64,000 nucleotides of DNA from VRUE01 sp963697695. Lineage in GTDB: Bacteria; Actinomycetota; Thermoleophilia; Solirubrobacterales; 70-9. Under the pieces are notes generated by a model. That model saw only the letters and a program-made list of their open reading frames with translations. It was not told the DNA's origin and did not search any database. The stretch is taken from positions 62,001 through 126,000 of the forward strand of contig OY969094.1 of the NCBI GenBank assembly GCA_963697695.1. The letters run 5' to 3'. Position numbers and translations under genes: made by a program. Within the stretch, counting starts at the first letter, position 1. Each line of letters begins with the position of its first letter. Shown piece by piece: positions 9,575 through 19,658 of this stretch.

Positions 9575-10675
9575 GTGGAGAGGCTGCACGAGACCTTCGT
9601 CCGGCTCTGCGAGATCCGCAGCCCAACGGGCGAGGAGCGCGAGATCGCCGACACCCTCGTCGCCGAGCTGCGCGCGCTGGGACTCGAGGTGAGCGAGGAC
9701 GACGCCGCTGGGCCGGCGCAGGCGGGGGCCGGCAACATCCTCGCCCGCCTACCGGGAGAGAGCGAGGAGTGGGTGATGTTCTGCGCTCACATCGACACCG
9801 TGCCGCACGACGGGCTGGTCGAGGCGGTGCAATCGGATGGGGTCTTCCGCAGCGCCGGCGAGACGATCCTCGGCGCCGACAACAAGGCGGCGGTAGCTGT
9901 CTTCATGGAGCTGGTCGCCCGCCACGCCGAGAACCCGCCGCCGGTAGGGATCGAGCTGCTGCTGACGGTCGCCGAGGAGCAGGGACTGCGCGGCGCCAAG
10001 GCCTTCAACGTCTCCACGCTGCGCTCCCAGCGGGGCTTCATCCTCGACCACGCCAGCAACGTCGGCGAGGTGATCGTCAGCTCGCCGACCCAGCAGCGGG
10101 TGCTTGCCGACTTCCACGGGGTCGAGGCACATGCCGGGATCCGCCCGGAGGACGGCAGCAACGCGATCGCCGCCGCCGCAGCTGCGATCTCCCGCATGGA
10201 GCTGGGCCGGCTCGACGAGGAGACGACGGCCAACGTCGGAGTGATCGCCGGCGGCACCTCCGGCAACGTCGTCCCCGGTCACTGCCGGATCGTCGCCGAG
10301 GCTCGCAGTCTCGATGCGGGCCGGGCCGCCGAGGTGGCAGGTGCCCTCAGCGATGCCTGCGCCTGGGGTGCGACCGAGCACGGCTGCGATGCCGACGTCC
10401 GGGTCGAAGAGCTCTTCCGCGGCTACAGGTTGCCGCCGTCATCGCCATCGCTCGCTCTCGCCGAGGCCGGCTTGCGCCGGGCCGGGGTCGAGCCGGTGCG
10501 GACTTCGACCGGTGGCGGCAGCGACGTCAACGCGCTGCTCGTCTCCGGCTTCGACTGCGTCCTGCTCGCCAACGGCACGCTGGCCAACCACACGCCCGAC
10601 GAGAGCGTCAGCGCGCGCAACCTCGACGCGATGCTCGAGGTCTGCGAGGGCATCGTCGCCGAGGCGGCCGGCTGA
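9575..10675 (+). CDS. M20-family metallopeptidase (PepT-like)
   Basis: A 366-residue cytoplasmic di-zinc peptidase of the M20/M28 type, closest in pattern to tripeptidase T-like enzymes. Zinc-site motifs appear in order: CAHIDTVP, GADNKAAVAV, TVAEEQGLRG with the catalytic Glu pair, and the late His in LANHTPDESV. The lid domain is the middle third (HGVEAHAGIRP). The GTG at 9575 gives the usual N-terminus VERLHETFVRLCEIRSPTGEE; an upstream start would run inside pyrG. It is spaced 10 bp from pyrG. The exact peptide substrate cannot be read. Confidence 0.88.
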   Translation: MERLHETFVRLCEIRSPTGEEREIADTLVAELRALGLEVSEDDAAGPAQAGAGNILARLPGESEEWVMFCAHIDTVPHDGLVEAVQSDGVFRSAGETILGADNKAAVAVFMELVARHAENPPPVGIELLLTVAEEQGLRGAKAFNVSTLRSQRGFILDHASNVGEVIVSSPTQQRVLADFHGVEAHAGIRPEDGSNAIAAAAAAISRMELGRLDEETTANVGVIAGGTSGNVVPGHCRIVAEARSLDAGRAAEVAGALSDACAWGATEHGCDADVRVEELFRGYRLPPSSPSLALAEAGLRRAGVEPVRTSTGGGSDVNALLVSGFDCVLLANGTLANHTPDESVSARNLDAMLEVCEGIVAEAAG

Positions 10676-10677
10676 GT

Positions 10678-11709
10678 GTGCTGAAGCTGCGCCGGGGCAT
10701 CGTCGTCGCCGAGGACCCGCTGACGGTCGAGGTGGACGGCGAGCGGCGAGCGGCTTGGGCTGATACGGCCCTGCTGGGCGAGATGCGCGAGGGCGACGAG
10801 GTGGTCGTCAACGTCGAGGCGCTCGACTTGGGGCTCGGCTCCGGCGGCTTTGACCTCGTCCACGTTAACCTGACCCAGGGGCTCGAGGGCGGGGGAGGGG
10901 GCGGCGAGCACGTAATGAAGCTCAACTACACCTCGCTCCAGCACCCGGTCGAGCCTGTGGACCGGCCGCTGGCAGAGAGCCGCGAGCAGGTCGGAGCGCC
11001 GGTCCTGGTTCTTCCCCTGCATGGGCATCTGGCACCGGCGCTCTGGGCGGCGTTGCAGCTGGCCCCCGAGGCGAAGATCGGCTACGTGCAGACCGGGGGT
11101 GGGGCTCTGCCGGGGTCGCTCTCGCGGGACGTCGTCCAGCTGCGCGAGCAGGGCCTGCTCTGCGCGCACATCACCGCCGCTCCCTCGTTTGGCGGCGAAC
11201 GCGAGGCGATCTCGCTCGCGGGGGCGCTCGACGCGGCGGTGTACGAGCTCGGCTGGGACGGCGTCATCGCCGGGCCCGGGCCGGGGATCATCGGTTCGGA
11301 CACCCGGCTCGGGCACGGGGGGATGGCCGCGCTCGACACCGCCCACACCTCGCTTGCCTTGGGACTGGGCGCGATGCTCTCGCCGCGGCTCTCGGCGGCG
11401 GATCCGCGCGAGCGTCACCGCCCGGTGAGCCACCACACCCTCACGGTTCTGCGCATGCTGCTCGCTCCGGTCGAGATTCCGGTTCCCTCCGGCAATCCGG
11501 TCGCTACCGCGATCCTCGCCGGGGCCGCCGGCTGGCGCCACCGGTTGCGCGAAGCGCCGGCCGATCTCACCGGCTACGAAGCTGCGGGTCTGCCGGCCCG
11601 GACGATGGGTCGAGGCATCGACGAGGATCCGCTCTTCTTCGCCGCTGCGCTCGCATCGGGCAGGGCCCTGGGCGAAGCCGCGCACGGTCCCTTGCGCGGC
11701 AAGGTCTGA
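10678..11709 (+). CDS. DUF3866 family protein
   Basis: This 343-residue protein matches the actinobacterial DUF3866 family by its pattern: a small beta-rich N-terminal domain with VVNVEALDLGLGSGGFDLVHVN, MKLNYTSLQHPV, and a glycine-rich central segment WDGVIAGPGPGIIGSDTRLGHGG. No catalytic motif is known for the family. The GTG at 10678 lies 2 bp after the peptidase stop, so the two are probably co-translated. It sits between the M20 peptidase and xerD, a placement that recurs in this lineage (recalled, not searched). Confidence 0.75.
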   Translation: MLKLRRGIVVAEDPLTVEVDGERRAAWADTALLGEMREGDEVVVNVEALDLGLGSGGFDLVHVNLTQGLEGGGGGGEHVMKLNYTSLQHPVEPVDRPLAESREQVGAPVLVLPLHGHLAPALWAALQLAPEAKIGYVQTGGGALPGSLSRDVVQLREQGLLCAHITAAPSFGGEREAISLAGALDAAVYELGWDGVIAGPGPGIIGSDTRLGHGGMAALDTAHTSLALGLGAMLSPRLSAADPRERHRPVSHHTLTVLRMLLAPVEIPVPSGNPVATAILAGAAGWRHRLREAPADLTGYEAAGLPARTMGRGIDEDPLFFAAALASGRALGEAAHGPLRGKV

Positions 11710-11734
11710 GGCCACCCGGCGAGAAACCCCCGCC

Positions 11735-12673
<939 letters not shown>

Positions 12674-12685
12674 TAGAACCGGGCA

Positions 12686-13600
12686 ATGCCCGAGCTGCCC
12701 GAGGTGGAGACGGTTTGCCGGCAGCTCGACCCGGAGCTGGCTGGAAGGAAGATCGAGCGGCTGGAGGTGCTCGACGTGCGCTGGTGCAGGCCGCAACCGC
12801 CGGCTGAGCTGGAGGCCGCTGTTGCGGGAGCGACGATCGAGAGCCTGGGGCGGCGGGGCAAGTACCTGCTGCTGGCGCTCGACGGCGAGCGAACCCTGGT
12901 CATGCACCTGCGCATGACCGGCAACCTGGTGCTGGTCGAAGGCACGGCGAAGCTAGACCCCTCCGAGGGCAGGCGCCTGTACGAGAACGAGCGCTCGACC
13001 TCCGAGCGCCATCTGCGCGCCCGCTTCGAGTTGGACGACGGCCGCGAGGTCTGGTTCACCGATCCGCGTCGCTTCGGCGAGGCCTTCCTCATCGACGACG
13101 CCGATCTCGAGGCTCGCTTCGAGCGACTCGGAGTCGAGCCGCTCTCGGAGGGATTCACCCCGGAGGCGCTCGGCGCGATGGCCGCGGGCCGTACGGCGCC
13201 GCTGAAGTCCTTCCTCCTCGATCAGTCCGGGGTTGCAGGGGTCGGCAACATCTACGCCGACGAGGCTCTCTTCCGCGCGGCGTTGCACCCGCTCTCGCCG
13301 GCAGGATCGATGAAGGCCGAGCACCTGGAGGCGCTCCGCGATGCGATCGTCGCTGCGCTCGAAGCGGGCATCGACGGCGGCGGTGCTTCGATCGACGACT
13401 ACCGCGACGGCCGCGGCGAGAAGGGGACGATGCAGGACGAGTTCCTCGTTCACACCCGCGTGGGCGAACCGTGCCCGCGCTGCGACGGGACGATCGTCCG
13501 GATCGTCGTCTCCGGTCGTTCGACCTACTACTGCCCTGGTTGCCAGGTGCGGTTGCGCCGCCGGCCTCGCCGTCGCCGTCCGGCTCGTCGTTCAACTTAG
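12686..13600 (+). CDS. mutM: Formamidopyrimidine-DNA glycosylase
   Basis: MutM/Fpg removes 8-oxoguanine and other oxidised purines and nicks the strand. The N-terminus MPELPEVETV provides the catalytic Pro2 and Glu3. RRGKYLL holds the conserved Lys, and the helix-two-turn-helix includes GVAGVGNIYADEALF. A C-terminal zinc finger has CPRC and CPGC pairs. At 304 residues it is somewhat longer than usual, with an Arg/Glu-rich insert near 90-115 and a basic Arg-rich tail. It lies 12 bp after xerD and 6 bp before recO. Confidence 0.96.
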   Translation: MPELPEVETVCRQLDPELAGRKIERLEVLDVRWCRPQPPAELEAAVAGATIESLGRRGKYLLLALDGERTLVMHLRMTGNLVLVEGTAKLDPSEGRRLYENERSTSERHLRARFELDDGREVWFTDPRRFGEAFLIDDADLEARFERLGVEPLSEGFTPEALGAMAAGRTAPLKSFLLDQSGVAGVGNIYADEALFRAALHPLSPAGSMKAEHLEALRDAIVAALEAGIDGGGASIDDYRDGRGEKGTMQDEFLVHTRVGEPCPRCDGTIVRIVVSGRSTYYCPGCQVRLRRRPRRRRPARRST

Positions 13601-13606
13601 AAGGTA

Positions 13607-14332
13607 ATGCCTGGAAAGACCCTGAAGACGGAGGCGGTGATCCTCCGCAGTATCCGCTTCGGCGAGGCGGATCGCATCCTCCATCTCTACTCGACCACGC
13701 GCGGGCGGGTCAACGCGATCGCCAAGGGAGTGCGGCGTCCGAAGTCACGTTTCGGCGGCAGGCTGGAGCCGTTCTTCCGCCTCGACCTGGTCCTGCACGA
13801 AGGGCGCGGCGAGCTGCTGACGGTGACCAACGTGGCGACGCTCGACGGCTACCCGCGCCTGCGCTCCTCCGGCCCGGCCCTTGAAGCGGGCGCCCGTGCC
13901 TGCGACGCGATGCTGCGCCTCTTCGACTCTGCCGAACCCAACCGCCCCGCCTACAACCTGCTCTGCCGCTACCTCGCGATGCTCGACGATCCGGCGGCGG
14001 AGCGAGCGCCGGCGACCGAGACCGCTCTCTCCTTCCGGCTCAAGCTGGCGCTTGCCGCAGGTTTCGCCCCCGAGCTCGCCTCGTGCGCACGCTGCGGAGA
14101 GGCCGAACACCTGAGTGGGTTCTCCGGCGCTGCGGGCGGAGTCGTCTGCAGCAGCTGCGAGGCAGGCTCCTTTGCCCTCTCCGAGCAGGCGCACCGCTTC
14201 ATGGTTGACGCGATCGCCAGCCCGCTGGTCGAGGCGCCGCGGGCGGAAGAGCGGGAGCTGCGCCAGGTCGAGCGAGCGGTCCGGGAGACGCTCGAGCACC
14301 ACGCACACGTGCAGCTGCGACCAGCGGCGTAG
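13607..14332 (+). CDS. recO: DNA repair protein RecO
   Basis: RecO loads RecA on SSB-coated DNA with RecR. The 241-residue protein has the N-terminal OB fold (KTEAVILRSIRFGEADRIL, then KGVRRPKSRFGGRLEPF) and an alpha-helical C-terminal half with a four-cysteine zinc site (CARC at about 163-166 and CSSC near 184). The ATG start is 6 bp after mutM. Grouping with recN, mutM, xerD and dnaG makes a dense genome-maintenance block. Confidence 0.94.
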   Translation: MPGKTLKTEAVILRSIRFGEADRILHLYSTTRGRVNAIAKGVRRPKSRFGGRLEPFFRLDLVLHEGRGELLTVTNVATLDGYPRLRSSGPALEAGARACDAMLRLFDSAEPNRPAYNLLCRYLAMLDDPAAERAPATETALSFRLKLALAAGFAPELASCARCGEAEHLSGFSGAAGGVVCSSCEAGSFALSEQAHRFMVDAIASPLVEAPRAEERELRQVERAVRETLEHHAHVQLRPAA

Positions 14333-14342
14333 GATCGGGGCC

Positions 14343-15353
14343 GTGGAGGCCACCGCCACTCTCGAGGACCGGGTGCGAGCGTGGGAGGCAGAGTTCCTCT
14401 CTCCACTGGCCATGCCTTCTTACCCAGCTCAGCGCCGGGTCGAGGAGGCGGACAGCCCGGTTCGCACCCCGTTCCAGCGCGACCGGGACCGGATCGTCCA
14501 CTCGAAGGCATTCCGGCGGCTCAAGCACAAGACCCAGGTCTTCGTCGCCCCCGAGGGGGACCACTACCGGACGCGCCTCACCCACACCCTGGAGGCCTGC
14601 GGCATCGCTCGCACGGTCGCTCGCGCCCTCGGCCTCAACGAGGACCTGACCGAGGCGATCGGCCTCGGACACGACCTCGGCCACCCGCCCTTCGGCCACA
14701 CCGGCGAGGAGGCCCTCGATACGGCGTTGCGGGAGCGCTGCGGCAGCGGCTTCAAGCACAACGTGCACTCGCTCCGGGTGGTCGACGTGCTCGAGCGCGA
14801 CGGCCGGGGGCTGAACCTGACCGAACAGGTCCGCGACGGCATCCTCAACCACACCGGCTCGAACAAGCCGGCCACGCTCGAGGGGCGGATCGTCAAGCTG
14901 GTCGACCGTGTCGCCTACATCAACCACGACATCGACGACGCCCTGAGGGCGGGAATCCTGCGCGCTGAGGATCTGCCCGCTGAGGAGATCGGCCTGCTCG
15001 GGACGACGGGCTCGGCCCGGATCGACACGCTCGTGCGCGACATCGTCGAGCGCTCACGCGAGGCGGGGGACATCGTCCAGAGCGAAGAGGTCGGCGGGGC
15101 GATGCTGCGTCTGCGCAAGTTCATGTTCGACCGCGTCTACCTCGGTCCGGTGGCCCGCAGCGAGCACGAGCGCGTGCACCGGGCGATGAGCGGCCTCTTC
15201 GACCACTACTTGGGGAATCCCGGCGAGGTGCCCGAGCTCGAGCCCGGCGCGAACGAGTGCCAGCGCGTCACCGACTACCTGGCGGGGATGACCGACCGCT
15301 ACTGCATCGCCAAGTTCACCGAGCTCTCCGTGCCCGAGGAGACACGCTTCTGA
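14343..15353 (+). CDS. dgt: dGTP triphosphohydrolase-like protein
   Basis: This HD-domain enzyme hydrolyses dNTPs (dGTP in the best-known member) to nucleosides and triphosphate. Metal ligands are visible: His in RLTHTLEA, the HD pair in GLGHDLGHPPFGHTGE, and a late Asp in DRVAYINHDIDDAL. The start is the GTG at 14343, giving 336 residues beginning VEATATLEDRVRAWE, 10 bp after recO. Earlier in-frame starts would overlap recO. The stop overlaps the dnaG ATG. The dgt-dnaG pairing is typical of several bacterial groups. Substrate preference is not readable. Confidence 0.93.
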   Translation: MEATATLEDRVRAWEAEFLSPLAMPSYPAQRRVEEADSPVRTPFQRDRDRIVHSKAFRRLKHKTQVFVAPEGDHYRTRLTHTLEACGIARTVARALGLNEDLTEAIGLGHDLGHPPFGHTGEEALDTALRERCGSGFKHNVHSLRVVDVLERDGRGLNLTEQVRDGILNHTGSNKPATLEGRIVKLVDRVAYINHDIDDALRAGILRAEDLPAEEIGLLGTTGSARIDTLVRDIVERSREAGDIVQSEEVGGAMLRLRKFMFDRVYLGPVARSEHERVHRAMSGLFDHYLGNPGEVPELEPGANECQRVTDYLAGMTDRYCIAKFTELSVPEETRF

Positions 15354-17143
15354 TGGCGCTGATCTCGAACGAGAGCCTGGAGCGGGTGAAGCAGGCGGCG
15401 GACATCGTCGAGGTCGTCTCCGCCCACACCGACCTGCGGCGCCAGGGCGCCCGCTGGGTCGGGCTCTGCCCGTTCCACGAGGAGCGCACGCCCTCGTTCT
15501 CGGTCGACGCCCAGGAAAAGCTCTACCACTGCTTCGGCTGCGGGGTGGGCGGCGACACGATCAAGTTCGTCGAGGAGAAGGAGGGGCTCGGCTTCACCGA
15601 GGCAGTGGAGCTGCTCGCCGACCGCTACGGGGTCGAGCTCGAGCGTGAGCGCGAGGATCCGCGTGCGGAGGCAAAGCGCCAGCAGCGCCGCCGCCTGGCC
15701 GAGCTGCTCGATCGCACTGCGGCCTTCTATGCCAGCTATCTCTGGGAGGCCGACGAGGCTGCAAAGGCACGCGCCTATCTGGCCGAGCGCGGCCTCAACG
15801 AGGAGACGCTGCGCGCCTTCGGCGTCGGCTACGCGCCGAGCGCCTGGGACACGGTGCTGGTGCGCGGCCAGCGCGCCGGCTTCAAGGTCGACGAGCTGCG
15901 CCAGGTCGGGTTGGCGCAGCGAGGGCGGGGAGGCGGCGAGTACGACCGCTTCCGCTCGCGAATCATGTTCCCGATCCGCGACCGCCGCGGCCGCGCGCTC
16001 GGCTTCGGCGGCCGTGCGATGCGCTCCGACCAGGGGGCGAAGTACGTCAACACGGCCGAGACCGACTTCTTCCACAAGAGCCGCATGCTCTACGGGATCG
16101 ACCTTGCCAAGGCGGCGATCGCAAAGGCGGGGCGCGCGGTCGTGGTCGAGGGCTACACCGATGTTTTGGCTTTGTACCAGGCAGGCGTCGAGGAGGCCGT
16201 CGGGGTGATGGGGACCGCGATCACCGAGGACCAGGTCGCGGCGCTCTCCGGAATGGTCGACGAGGTGGTTCTGGCGCTGGACGCCGATGCAGCGGGGCAG
16301 GAGGCGATGCTGCGGGCGCAACGCGTCGCTGCAGGGCGCAAGATGCGCCTCCGCGTCGCGGCGATGCCCGCGGGAGAGGACCCAGCCGAGATGGTCGCGG
16401 CGGAGGGCGGCGCCGAGCGGTTCCGCAAGCTGGTCGAGGAGGCGGTGGAGCTCGCCGCCTTCCAGGTCGGCCTGGTCCTGGGACGGACCGATGTCGCCTC
16501 GCCGGCAGAGCGCGACCGTGCCCTGGACGAGGTGGCCCCGATCATGGCCGGGATGGGGGAGAGCGTCAGCCGCGACGACCTCGTGCGCCAGGTGGCCGAG
16601 AAACTCGATCTGGAGCCGGCGATGGTGATGGGAAGGGTCGTGGCTTCGCGGCCTCTCAGCGGCAAGGTGGTCGCGGTTGGTCAGGCCACAGAGGTAGATC
16701 AGGCAATGCCCATGCGGCCCGTTCGCCGCTCGGCCGAGCTGACTTCACGCGAGCGCCGCGAGCGGGCGCTGCTCGCGATGTGCATCGCCCTGCCCAAGGA
16801 GGGCCAGGACTATCTCACCCGCCTCACCGACGAGCACCTCTCGCCCAGTGGCGCACGCGTCCTCGCCTGGCTGCAGAAACATCCCAAGGATCCCGCCTCC
16901 AACCTCCCGCACGACGACTCCGAGCTCTCCGGCCTGATCGCCGAGCTGGTCATCCTCGCCCACGACGAGCCGGCCTCGGTCGAGGCAATGGAGCTCAACT
17001 TCCTCCTCCTCGAGCAGCGCCGCCTGGAGGCCGAAATCGCAACCGCCGGCGGCGAAGGCAACCCCGAGCGCCGCGCCGCCCTCAGCCTCGAACGCGCCGC
17101 CCTGGTCGAACGCATCGCCCACACCGAGCGGGTGGGCGGCTAG
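15353..17143 (+). CDS. dnaG: DNA primase
   Basis: DnaG makes RNA primers at the replication fork. The 596-residue protein has the CHC2 zinc ribbon (CPFHEERTPSF, then CFGCG) at about 38-63, the RNA-polymerase/TOPRIM core with VVVEGYTDVLAL and LALDADAAGQE, and a C-terminal DnaB-interaction region. The ATG overlaps the dgt stop by one base (TGATG), and an N-terminus of MALISNESLERVKQAADIVEVV matches the family. No macromolecular-synthesis rpsU/rpoD context is seen on the right, where the block ends with an HNH gene. Confidence 0.97.
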   Translation: MALISNESLERVKQAADIVEVVSAHTDLRRQGARWVGLCPFHEERTPSFSVDAQEKLYHCFGCGVGGDTIKFVEEKEGLGFTEAVELLADRYGVELEREREDPRAEAKRQQRRRLAELLDRTAAFYASYLWEADEAAKARAYLAERGLNEETLRAFGVGYAPSAWDTVLVRGQRAGFKVDELRQVGLAQRGRGGGEYDRFRSRIMFPIRDRRGRALGFGGRAMRSDQGAKYVNTAETDFFHKSRMLYGIDLAKAAIAKAGRAVVVEGYTDVLALYQAGVEEAVGVMGTAITEDQVAALSGMVDEVVLALDADAAGQEAMLRAQRVAAGRKMRLRVAAMPAGEDPAEMVAAEGGAERFRKLVEEAVELAAFQVGLVLGRTDVASPAERDRALDEVAPIMAGMGESVSRDDLVRQVAEKLDLEPAMVMGRVVASRPLSGKVVAVGQATEVDQAMPMRPVRRSAELTSRERRERALLAMCIALPKEGQDYLTRLTDEHLSPSGARVLAWLQKHPKDPASNLPHDDSELSGLIAELVILAHDEPASVEAMELNFLLLEQRRLEAEIATAGGEGNPERRAALSLERAALVERIAHTERVGG

Positions 17144-17147
17144 TCAT

Positions 17148-17504
17148 ATGCGGCAGCGATGCCCCAAACACGGCGAAACGACTTTCTTCAAGCGTTCCGA
17201 CGGTGGTTTCAGATGCTCCAAATGCAGCGCGGCGGTGGTGTCCGAGCGTCGGCGGAGGGTCAAGCGCCAGCTGGTCAAAGAGGCTGGAGGGCGATGCAGG
17301 CTCTGCGGATTCGATGAGCATCCCGCTGCCCTCCAGTTCCACCATGCGGACCCGACTTCAAAGGACTTCCACTTGAGCCATCGCGGAATGACTCCCGGTA
17401 TCGAGAGGATGCGCGCTGAGGCAAGTAAGTGTGTGCTGCTCTGTGCCAACTGCCACGCGTTGGTGGGGGCGGGCGTTAAGAAGACACCCCCTATGGATCG
17501 CTAG
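17148..17504 (+). CDS. HNH-type zinc-binding protein, putative nuclease
   Basis: This 118-residue protein carries two metal-binding modules. The N-terminal one is CPKHG...CSKC. The second is CRLCGFDEHPAALQFHH with CANCHALVG, which fits an HNH motif (His-His, Asn, His) with four zinc Cys. Family members are nucleases or degenerate DNA-binding proteins. It starts 4 bp after dnaG but looks lower in GC than its neighbours and lies beside tRNA-Asn, so a transferred or homing-like gene is possible. No catalytic proof is available. Confidence 0.7.
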   Translation: MRQRCPKHGETTFFKRSDGGFRCSKCSAAVVSERRRRVKRQLVKEAGGRCRLCGFDEHPAALQFHHADPTSKDFHLSHRGMTPGIERMRAEASKCVLLCANCHALVGAGVKKTPPMDR

Positions 17505-17542
17505 AGTTTCGATTTCAGAGGCGCTGTTGCGACTCAACTCGG

Positions 17543-17616
17543 TCCGGGGTAGCTCAATTGGTAGACGCGCTCGGCTGTTAACCGAGAGGTTGTGGGTTCG
17601 AGTCCCACCCCCGGAG
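17543..17616 (+). tRNA. tRNA-Asn (GTT)
   Basis: A complete 74-nt cloverleaf: acceptor TCCGGGG pairs with CCCCGGA and discriminator G. The anticodon stem CTCGG/CCGAG encloses CTGTTAA with anticodon GTT, and the T arm is GTGGG-TTCGAGT-CCCAC. CCA is not encoded. It lies between the HNH gene and a convergent glycosyltransferase. Confidence 0.95.
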
Positions 17617-17625
17617 TTTCTTTGC

Positions 17626-18852
17626 TCACGGCGTGCGACTGTGGGCCAATTGCTCGACCAGGGCGGCGCCTCTCTTGGCGCCGTCGTGTTCTCGGCTCCA
17701 GGCCGCAAGTGACTCTGCTCGGTCGGTGAAGGAGCGGTCTCTGAGCAGGCGGCGTGCGGCCCAGCGCAGGGGCCTCGGATGGCAGAGGCGCCAGGGAAGG
17801 GAGAGGCCGGCACCTGCCCAGGCGACCCGCATCGCGGTCTCGCTCATGTCGCCGATGATCGGGGAGATCAGGACGGGGGTGCCGGCGCTTAGCGCTCGCG
17901 CGACCGTCCCGTGCCCTCCATGGGAGATCACCAGCGAGGCGGCGGGCATCAGCTGGCTGTAGCTGAGCCATTCGACCAGCACCGCGTTGGGGGGGACGTC
18001 GATCGGCTCCTGGGGCACGACGCGGTTGGTCGTCGCTACAACCCGCACAGGCTCATCGGCCAGGGCTGCGAGCGCCGTACGCACCAGGTGGTTGGTCGAG
18101 TCATGGGCGGTGCTGGGTGCGACCAGGACCAGCGGCTCCTCGCCCGGGGGCAGCTCGATCTCCGGGTGGGGAAGCTCGAACGTCATCGGGCCCGTTATCT
18201 CGACCCCGGTAGGCCAGCGGCGGGGGTACTCGAGCTGGGGGAAGGTGCCGACCAGGGCCAGGTCGGGGCTGATCCCACCGTGGAAGCGCTCCAGCGGGGG
18301 CAGGTCGAGTCGCTCCCGCTGTCGGTTGAGGTCGCGCCGCCCGTGCTCGAGACCGAGGTTGAGTGCCCGCTGTCCGGTACGCCAGACGGCTCTGCCGAGT
18401 GGTGTACGCGGCGGGCGGAGACCGATCGCGAAGAAGGGCAGCCCCGGCTCGACGACGGGATAGATGTGAGGGATCAGGGTGGCCAGCGGAACGCCGGCCT
18501 TCTCCGCAGCCAGAGAAGGGGCCAGCGTGAGGATGTCGCTGACCACGACGTGGGGACGCATCTCTTCGAGCAGCGGCAGCAGGGCCTTTGCGGCTTCGGC
18601 GGCATGCGCTCCCTCTGCCGAGTCGGGATCCGGCGGCGGGAACATCCTGTATTCCTCGGCGGCGGTGAAGCCGAGCCCGGCGCCTTCGACGGCCTCCCGC
18701 CGCTCCTCCCAGGTCTCGACGGTGACCGCGTGACCGCGCTCGACCAGCGCCCTGCCCAGGGCGATCGCAGGGAAGGCGTGACCGGCGTCGCCGAAGGCGG
18801 CGACGAGAATGCGAAGGCCCGACGGGCCCCTAGGGACTATCGGGCCCCTCAC
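17626..18852 (-). CDS. GT1-family glycosyltransferase (MGT/UGT type)
   Basis: The 408-residue protein has the two-Rossmann GT-B layout of family 1 glycosyltransferases. The N-terminal RILVAAFGDAGHAFPAIALG is the acceptor-side loop, and the C-terminal VISHGGHGTVARALSAGTP is the sugar-nucleotide-binding signature. Members glycosylate lipids, macrolides or sterol-like acceptors in the cytoplasm. The GTG start overlaps the end of the upstream SDR gene by 23 nt, so the two form an operon. The acceptor is unknown; a cell-surface or secondary metabolite glycoside is inferred. Confidence 0.85.
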   Translation of the reverse strand: MRGPIVPRGPSGLRILVAAFGDAGHAFPAIALGRALVERGHAVTVETWEERREAVEGAGLGFTAAEEYRMFPPPDPDSAEGAHAAEAAKALLPLLEEMRPHVVVSDILTLAPSLAAEKAGVPLATLIPHIYPVVEPGLPFFAIGLRPPRTPLGRAVWRTGQRALNLGLEHGRRDLNRQRERLDLPPLERFHGGISPDLALVGTFPQLEYPRRWPTGVEITGPMTFELPHPEIELPPGEEPLVLVAPSTAHDSTNHLVRTALAALADEPVRVVATTNRVVPQEPIDVPPNAVLVEWLSYSQLMPAASLVISHGGHGTVARALSAGTPVLISPIIGDMSETAMRVAWAGAGLSLPWRLCHPRPLRWAARRLLRDRSFTDRAESLAAWSREHDGAKRGAALVEQLAHSRTP

Positions 18853-19561
18853 CCGCGCGGGTGAAGACGATCTCCGGCACGTTGCAGTTGCGCGACGTGC
18901 GCAGCAGGAAACGGACCGCCTCGCCCAGGTCCTCGGGCCGGATCATCTCTTCGCCCGGGACCTGGCCCTTGGCGAACTCCGTCATCGGGGTGTCGACGAA
19001 GCCGGGGGCGAGGGCGGTGCACTGGATCCCTGCGCTACCGATCTCCCGTTGTGTCGACTGGGTGAAGTTGATCACCGCTGCCTTGGTCGCGGCATAGATC
19101 GAGAGCCATGCCTGGCCGCCCTTGCCGGCGATCGAAGCGGTGTTGACGATCAGCGCCTTGCCGTGCTCTGCCCCTGCCTGGCGCAGCAGCGGCAGTCCCT
19201 CGCGGGTGCCGATGATCAGCGCCCGCAGGTTGACCCCGAGCTGCATGTCGAGGTGCTTGGTCTGGATCTCCTCCATCGGGGCGCCGATCCCCACTCCGGC
19301 GTTGTTGACCAGAACGTCGAGGCGACCGTACGCCTCGCGGTGTTTGGCGAAGACCGCGAGAAGGTCCTCCTCGTCGGTCATGTTGGCGGCGACGCTCTGT
19401 ACCTCAAAGCCCTCGGACCGCAGTCCGTCGGCTGCGCTCTCGAGCTTCTCGGGGCGGCGGGCAGAGACGGTCAGCGCGTAGCCGTCGTCGCCGAGCACCC
19501 GGGCGATCGCCAGGCCGATTCCGCTCGACGCTCCAGTGATCAGTGCCGCTCGCTCCGCCAA
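18830..19561 (-). CDS. Short-chain dehydrogenase/reductase
   Basis: A classical SDR of 243 residues: NAD(P) site TGASSGIGLA at about 10-19, NNAG at about 89-92, and the Ser...Tyr-x-x-x-Lys triad in IVNTASIAG and SIYAATKAAV. I place the start at the TTG on 19561, preceded by AGGAGA at a suitable distance, giving LAERAALITGASSG. A longer in-frame start at 19834 would add 91 residues of non-SDR, Arg/Ser-rich sequence antisense to the lipoprotein gene. It is the first gene of the pair with the GT1 enzyme. Substrate unknown. Confidence 0.88.
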   Translation of the reverse strand: MAERAALITGASSGIGLAIARVLGDDGYALTVSARRPEKLESAADGLRSEGFEVQSVAANMTDEEDLLAVFAKHREAYGRLDVLVNNAGVGIGAPMEEIQTKHLDMQLGVNLRALIIGTREGLPLLRQAGAEHGKALIVNTASIAGKGGQAWLSIYAATKAAVINFTQSTQREIGSAGIQCTALAPGFVDTPMTEFAKGQVPGEEMIRPEDLGEAVRFLLRTSRNCNVPEIVFTRAGEGPDSP

Positions 19562-19658
19562 CCGACTCTCCTCGTCCTCGGGTTCGGGTCGCGGGCACCT
19601 TATCCCCTTGCTCGCGCAGAGGGACCGGGATGCGCTCCCTGCCAAGGTGCTGAATAAG

